A DNA stretch of 64,000 bases, from the NCBI RefSeq assembly GCF_004379255.2, contig NC_056039.1, positions 23,883,883 through 23,947,882 of the forward strand. The letters are read 5' to 3'. Origin of the DNA: Salvia splendens. Its lineage: Eukaryota; Streptophyta; Magnoliopsida; Lamiales; Lamiaceae. The first letter of the stretch is position 1; every line of letters starts with the position of its first letter. The notes under the pieces were generated by a model. The model saw only the letters and a program-made list of their open reading frames with translations. It had not been told where the DNA came from and made no database searches. The position numbers were made by a program, and so were the translations under genes. Of the stretch, positions 61,131 to 64,000 are shown piece by piece.

Positions 61131-62220
61131 GCCATGGTCACTTGAAGATCATCAGTTCGCCGGAGTTCCATTCTCTCGTTCCAGTCAGCACGATCGTGTG
61201 TAGCAGTTCCATCGCCCGGAGTGGCAAAAACAATCTTTATTTGCTTTCTAGTTAATCTTGTTTGTTTTCTCTACGTTGGATCTTTTGCTTTTCCAGTATT
61301 TTGCTTATTTTGAAGTCTTGGTTGTGATCCAAACGTTTTCTAAATGCTATGAAGTTGTTTTTTTCAGCATCGGTTCATGTTTGTTTTCACTTCTTTCTGC
61401 CTAGATAGCTTAGATCTAGCTGTTACGGTAATTTCCAGTGTGGAATCGCATGTTTTAGCTTCTGTAGTTGATCTCTCTGAGTTTGCAAGTCTAGATAGCT
61501 GTTAGATTCTAGATCTGAATTAGTTAAGTGTGAAAACCCAGTTTATGTGATTTCTGACACCCTCCATGTTGACCAGTAAGCATAATTGCAGTTTCAGTGT
61601 TCGATCTTTCGATTCGAAGTTTAAATTGTAGATCTGAGCTGTGAAGTTTGCTAATCTGTGTTTCTCGATCATGAAATCTAAGATTGTTGATCTGAGTTTA
61701 TTCATGTTGAAAAAGATAACATCCACATCCAAGTTTGGGACCACTTTTACTTTTTGGTTACTTTTGCTTTTATCCTTTACTTTTTCTACCTTTTTAGCTG
61801 GTACCTTTCAGACATGTCAGCCTAGTTACCACAACTACCACTACCTTCTGATATTCTGTTTAGCCCAAAATAAAAACCTAGTACTTTTCGAATATTTCCT
61901 GTTTCACCATGCCCACGTACACAACTGCATATCAGAATCCTGTCACACCTCCTAGTCAGTAGGATACCACCTTCAAATTCTTGCCTAGGTAGAGACTCAA
62001 CCCAAGCGTGGTAGCTAACCAAACCTTTCCAGAATATCACCACAATCACTCCAAATCGTCACCATCTCTGTGGGATTCGACCCCTACCTTCACTATACTA
62101 CCCAGTAGAAGAGGGTTGAGGAATTATTGAAACCAGCTTTTAGGCTTGGCAGGGGATTGTTATCCTGATCAGTAGGATACACTCTTGTTTGAACGACACC
62201 TACGCAAACCTGCGCTTTCA
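61131..62220 (+). repeat. 5' LTR of Athila element C, truncated at its start
   Basis: It matches LTR B in opposite orientation from GCCATGGTCACTTGAAGAT (61131) to the end TGCGCTTTCA at 62220. About 400 bp of the LTR start, including TGATAAG, are missing where it meets the element B pol. By eye it is clearly diverged from LTR B, so the two are not a pair from one insertion. Confidence 0.8.
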
Positions 62221-62222
62221 AA

Positions 62223-62240
62223 TGGCGCCGTTGCCGGGGA
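62223..62240 (+). promoter_or_regulatory. Primer binding site of Athila C (tRNA-Asp type)
   Basis: TGGCGCCGTTGCCGGGGA lies two bases after the LTR end. This is the classic Athila primer site, generally assigned to tRNA-Asp. Confidence 0.9.
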
Positions 62241-62326
62241 TGGATGGCGTTATTAGCTGTTATTGAGAGTGATATTTTGGCTTATATACTGTTCATAATT
62301 TTTCTCTTTTCTTTTCGTTTCAGTTT

Positions 62327-64000
62327 ATGAGCAGCAGCTCGGCTCCTGACCAGTGGAGGCCGAAGATACTTCAGCGAGGATCTATACTCGTAACCACACG
62401 ATCCGGCTTGTCGATGGCTTTGTCTGACTTAGGTTCGAGTAGTGACGAGGAGCAATACACCATAGAAGGACCAATACCGGAAGAGATACCAAGGATAGAG
62501 GGAAACCCGAGAAGGATGGCCGTTAAAGGAGAAGAAGATCCTGAGATCGGGACGCTGAACGCATATACCGAGGGAGAACCACCTCAAGCCATAGTTGTGA
62601 CCCCAGGACAAACTGCTTGTGATGTGAAGCCTCATGTGATCGCAATTCTGCCTACATACTGCGGAAAAAGTTACGAAGGGCCTTACGAGTTCCTTCATGA
62701 GTTTTATAAGATTTGTAGGGCGCAGAGGAGGGCAGCAGGGGCAACCGAGGATGATTACAGATTGAAGGCTTTGCCGTTCGTTTTGAAAGGGGAGGCAAAC
62801 ACCTGGTTCATGCGCCTGCCCCCCGACTCCATTGAGAGTTGGGCCGATTTCAAGTCAGTATTCCTAGGCGAGTTTTTCCCGTCATCCAAGACGAGCGCAC
62901 TGAAGAGGGAAATAATTAGTGTGAAGCAAGGGTACGATGAACCCTTGAGCGATTATTGGGCGAGGTATATGAGCCTTTTAGATGCATGTCCCAATCATCG
63001 CATGGCGGACATTGAGATACATCATACTTTCTATGAGGGGATGAACATAACAACCAAGGACCTGGCCAATTCGTCGTTGGGAGGAAGCTTCACACAGCTA
63101 CGGGTCAGCGAAGCAAAGATGGCCCTAAGGAAGCTACTGAGTGCGAAGAAGGAGTATGACCATTCAAGGGATGGATACAACCAAGAAAGGGTTGCAAGTG
63201 CCTCGTCTACTGACCAGGAGCAGAAGCTTGAACAGAAGATGGACTTGAAGATGGATGAGCTGAAGAAGTCACTCCTGAGCCCAATCGAGAAGAATACACC
63301 GCCGGTTTCCTCAGTTGGGAACTGCAAGGGTGCAGAACAGGGAAACCAAGGACCGAGCTATGATCAGCCAAACAACTTGGTCAGTATGGAACAGGTTAAT
63401 GCTGCCGGGTATTTTAACTCAAATGGGAATTGGATCCAGGGGAGACAACGGGACGCACCATGGAGGGATCACCCAAACTTTCGATGGGGAGAAGGGAACC
63501 AAAATCAAAACCAAGGTCAAGGTCAGGACCAATATAACCCCCACCAAAACCAAAACCCCAACCGTGGACCAGCAAGCCCGGACCACCAGTTCAACTGGTC
63601 AGGAAGGAACCAACAATCCCAAAACCAAAATCCTGTTTATGTACCACCCCACCAGAGAAACTTCCAAAATTATCAAAATCAGCCGAATCAAGCACCCCAG
63701 CACCATTAGAACCAAAATCAGTTCCAAAACCAAAATTAGAACCAATATCACCAGGACCAGTACCCACCTAACCTGAACCAACAAAACTTCCAAAATTCCC
63801 AGCCTAACCAAAGTTCCCAGTACAACCAGCACCAAGGCCCAAATCAGTCACAATACCCTAACAGGTCAAGGAGATCCATGGAAGACATGATGGGAGAACT
63901 GCTCGCGTCGCAGCAAGGTATCAAGGGCGAGTTGCAATCCCACAACGAAGTAGTGCAGGGGATGCAAAATGCCCAGAAGGAACATAAAGCGAACATGGAT
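62327..64000 (+). pseudogene. Athila C gag, with two TAG codons, runs off the window
   Basis: The ATG at 62327, 86 bp after the primer site, opens MSSSSAPDQWRPKILQRG. The retrotransposon gag domain (about residues 100-265) shows YEFLHEFYKICRAQRRAAG, LKGEANTWFMRLPPDSI, WADFKSVFLGEFFP and LSDYWARYMSLLDACP. A Lys/Glu helix follows near residue 310. A long Asn/Gln-rich tract then starts near residue 385. TAG codons at 63707-63709 and 63737-63739 lie in this tract, each in a place where CAG (Gln) is the neighbouring pattern. The frame stays open after both to the window edge. Without the stops it would be a normal Athila gag. Confidence 0.9.

Overview
This window is eukaryotic and plant nuclear. 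The only intact host gene is an actin gene with the plant-type intron layout: a leader intron plus three coding introns. Almost everything else is layered transposable-element (TE) sequence of plant families: Ty3/gypsy chromovirus, Athila, Ty1/copia, FAR1/Ulp1 Mutator-like (MULE), hAT, CACTA and Stowaway-like. The sequence suggests a eudicot with a repeat-rich genome; I cannot name the species.

Layout. 1-5336: the start of an antisense Athila-like LTR abutting the pol and 3' LTR of a chromovirus. 5370-6241: 3' end of a hAT transposase. 6577-8887: actin gene. 8888-13617: TE debris downstream of actin, comprising an old copia pol fragment, two hAT MITEs with 8-bp target duplications, a Stowaway-like MITE and a MITE with TAAGAGCATCC ends. 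13618-25066: antisense Tekay/Del-like gypsy element with two unequal LTRs and an extra ORF upstream of gag. 25068-25440: an orphan second copy of the actin leader intron. 26690-29195: a chain of (TA)n-flanked modules, including a CACTA MITE and a Pack-MULE carrying a piece of a BOI/SBP1-type RING E3 ligase gene. 29198-48171: a large MULE with a FAR1-type transposase pseudogene and a convergent Ulp1-protease pseudogene. The Ulp1 gene is split by an 11-kb copia element (35889-46920, 5-bp duplication CTTGA), which itself carries a 2.2-kb hAT element made of giant inverted repeats (38836-41028, 8-bp duplication CATCTGCC). 48172-64000: Athila elements A, B and C. A lies in the Ulp1 gene, B lies in A, and C is opposed to the truncated B pol.

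How the parts relate. The window is best read as an insertion history. MULE took copia, which took hAT; MULE also took Athila A, which took Athila B; gypsy 1 took Athila D; the old copia fragment took a hAT MITE. All large TE coding regions are broken, often by stop codons one C-to-T or G-to-A change from the expected codon. Actin is intact and is the only gene I expect to make a working protein. No rRNA, tRNA gene or CRISPR array was seen.
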